Notes under the pieces: model-generated
Told to the model about the DNA's origin: nothing
What the model saw: only the letters and a program-made list of their open reading frames with translations
The model's database searches: none
Source of the DNA: Desulfobacteraceae bacterium
Lineage (GTDB): Bacteria > Desulfobacterota > Desulfobacteria > Desulfobacterales > Desulfosalsimonadaceae
Assembly: GCA_011389605.1 (NCBI GenBank)
Contig: JAABTZ010000168.1
Coordinates: 1-7,008 of the forward strand
Direction: 5' to 3'
Length of the DNA stretch: 7,008 nt
Program-made: the position numbers and the translations under genes
Shown here: positions 6,188-7,008 of the stretch, one piece after another
Numbering within the stretch: position 1 is the stretch's first letter
Layout of the letters: each line of letters opens with the position of its first letter

Positions 6188-7006
6188 ATGATTTTTGAAG
6201 ATTATCTGATCAAAGCGGTTTTTGCGGCAATGGAAGCCGGTGCTGCTGCCCTGGAGGTATATTCCGGGGATTTTGAAGTTGAGGAAAAATCCGACCACAC
6301 ACCGCTGACCCTGGCCGACCGTCGTGCCCACGAGATCATCACCTCGTGGCTTAAGCCACTGGGGATTCCAGTTTTAAGCGAAGAGGGAAGGGATATACCC
6401 TATGAGGAAAGAAAAGCCTGGCAGCGGCTATGGATTGTTGATCCACTGGACGGCACCAAGGAATTTGTGAAAAAAAACGGGGAATTTACCATTAATATCG
6501 CCCTTGTAAAAGAGGGCCGGCCTGTGCTGGGTGTTGTTTTTGTGCCCGTCAGGGATGATTTGTACTTTGGCGCTGAAAACACGGGTGCATTTGCCGCCAA
6601 GGGAGAAAAAGTCCGGGGCCTTCAAGGATGCGCATCTGCAGATGATCTGGCGGCTTTGTCCCGGAGTCTTCCCCTGGCGGATCTGCCGGCCCGGCCCTAT
6701 ACCATCATGGGCAGCCGGTCCCATGCCACCGCAGAGGTGGAAGCCTTTGTGGAGGGAAAAAGACGTGAGCACGGGGATGTAAATTTTGTTTCCGCGGGCA
6801 GTTCCTTGAAATTCTGCCTGGTGGCCGAGGGCAGGGCAGATGTTTATCCGCGCCTGGGCCCAACAATGGAATGGGACACGGCAGCAGGCCAGGCAGTGGT
6901 GGAGCAGGCAGGCGGGGCGGTTTTGGAATATGAAGCCAGAAAGCCCCTGCAGTACAACAAAGAAAATCTCAAAAACCCATGGTTTTTGGTCACTGGCCAG
7001 AGTTGA
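6188..7006 (+). CDS. cysQ: 3'(2'),5'-bisphosphate nucleotidase CysQ
   Basis: A complete 272-residue member of the Li-sensitive inositol monophosphatase-like family. CysQ hydrolyses 3'-phosphoadenosine 5'-phosphate (PAP) to AMP and phosphate, removing a by-product of PAPS-dependent sulfur transfer that inhibits sulfotransferases and oligoribonucleases. The metal-binding set is visible: PLTLADRRAHE (D44), LSEEG with E66, the signature WIVDPLDGTKEF at residues 82-93 (D85, D88, G89, T90), and the C-terminal MEWDTAAG with D230. GTKEFVKKNGEFTINIAL is the usual CysQ wording, which separates it from inositol monophosphatase SuhB. The start codon has only a weak GGAAA-type site just upstream (6180-6184). 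Its TGA overlaps an ATG at 7006-7008, so another gene may follow in an operon. Some relatives also act on inositol phosphates, so activity on those is not excluded. Confidence 0.93.
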   Translation: MIFEDYLIKAVFAAMEAGAAALEVYSGDFEVEEKSDHTPLTLADRRAHEIITSWLKPLGIPVLSEEGRDIPYEERKAWQRLWIVDPLDGTKEFVKKNGEFTINIALVKEGRPVLGVVFVPVRDDLYFGAENTGAFAAKGEKVRGLQGCASADDLAALSRSLPLADLPARPYTIMGSRSHATAEVEAFVEGKRREHGDVNFVSAGSSLKFCLVAEGRADVYPRLGPTMEWDTAAGQAVVEQAGGAVLEYEARKPLQYNKENLKNPWFLVTGQS

Positions 7007-7008
7007 TG

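Overview
The window looks like a chromosomal segment of an anaerobic, heterotrophic member of the Desulfobacterota (sulfate-reducer or Desulfobacterales-like). This rests on gene content and sequence style: a LivF-type ATPase with a basic C-terminal tail next to a COG1022 acyl-CoA synthetase, a freestanding XdhC plus MocA-like maturation pair, CysQ, and a nested inverted repeat of a kind I associate from memory with such genomes. The assignment is inference, because no rRNA or marker gene is present.

Left part (1-2167, + strand): the 3' end of a LivF-type ABC transporter ATPase, then a complete long-chain acyl-CoA synthetase. Together they suggest uptake and CoA activation of a carboxylic acid or other hydrophobic substrate feeding beta-oxidation. 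Three bases after the synthetase stop lies a 155-bp nested inverted repeat (2170-2324), probably a MITE or REP-like element. It sits in the 276-bp gap where the left operon converges with the minus-strand genes.

Middle part (2444-4133, - strand): xdhC followed after 4 bp by a MocA-like nucleotidyltransferase. This pair prepares the molybdenum cofactor (probably the cytosine dinucleotide form) for molybdenum hydroxylases. No hydroxylase structural gene is in view.

Accessory part (4236-6108, - strand): an EamA/DMT-family permease of clearly higher G+C, and an A+T-richer type II toxin-antitoxin pair (AbrB-fold antitoxin, PIN-domain VapC toxin). The pair has a good sigma-70-like promoter with a perfect inverted repeat inside it. 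Upstream is a decayed fragment that reads like the central part of an IS91/IS801-type Y2 transposase. Base composition jumps between these pieces, so this looks like a patch of acquired DNA.

Right part (6188-7006, + strand): a complete cysQ, 3'(2'),5'-bisphosphate nucleotidase, whose stop codon overlaps an ATG at the window edge (7006-7008). That ATG may begin a translationally coupled gene.

No clearly new multi-gene system is evident. The most interesting items are the nested repeat with two competing right arms, the transposase fossil beside the toxin-antitoxin promoter, and the composition shift at the vapC-eamA junction.
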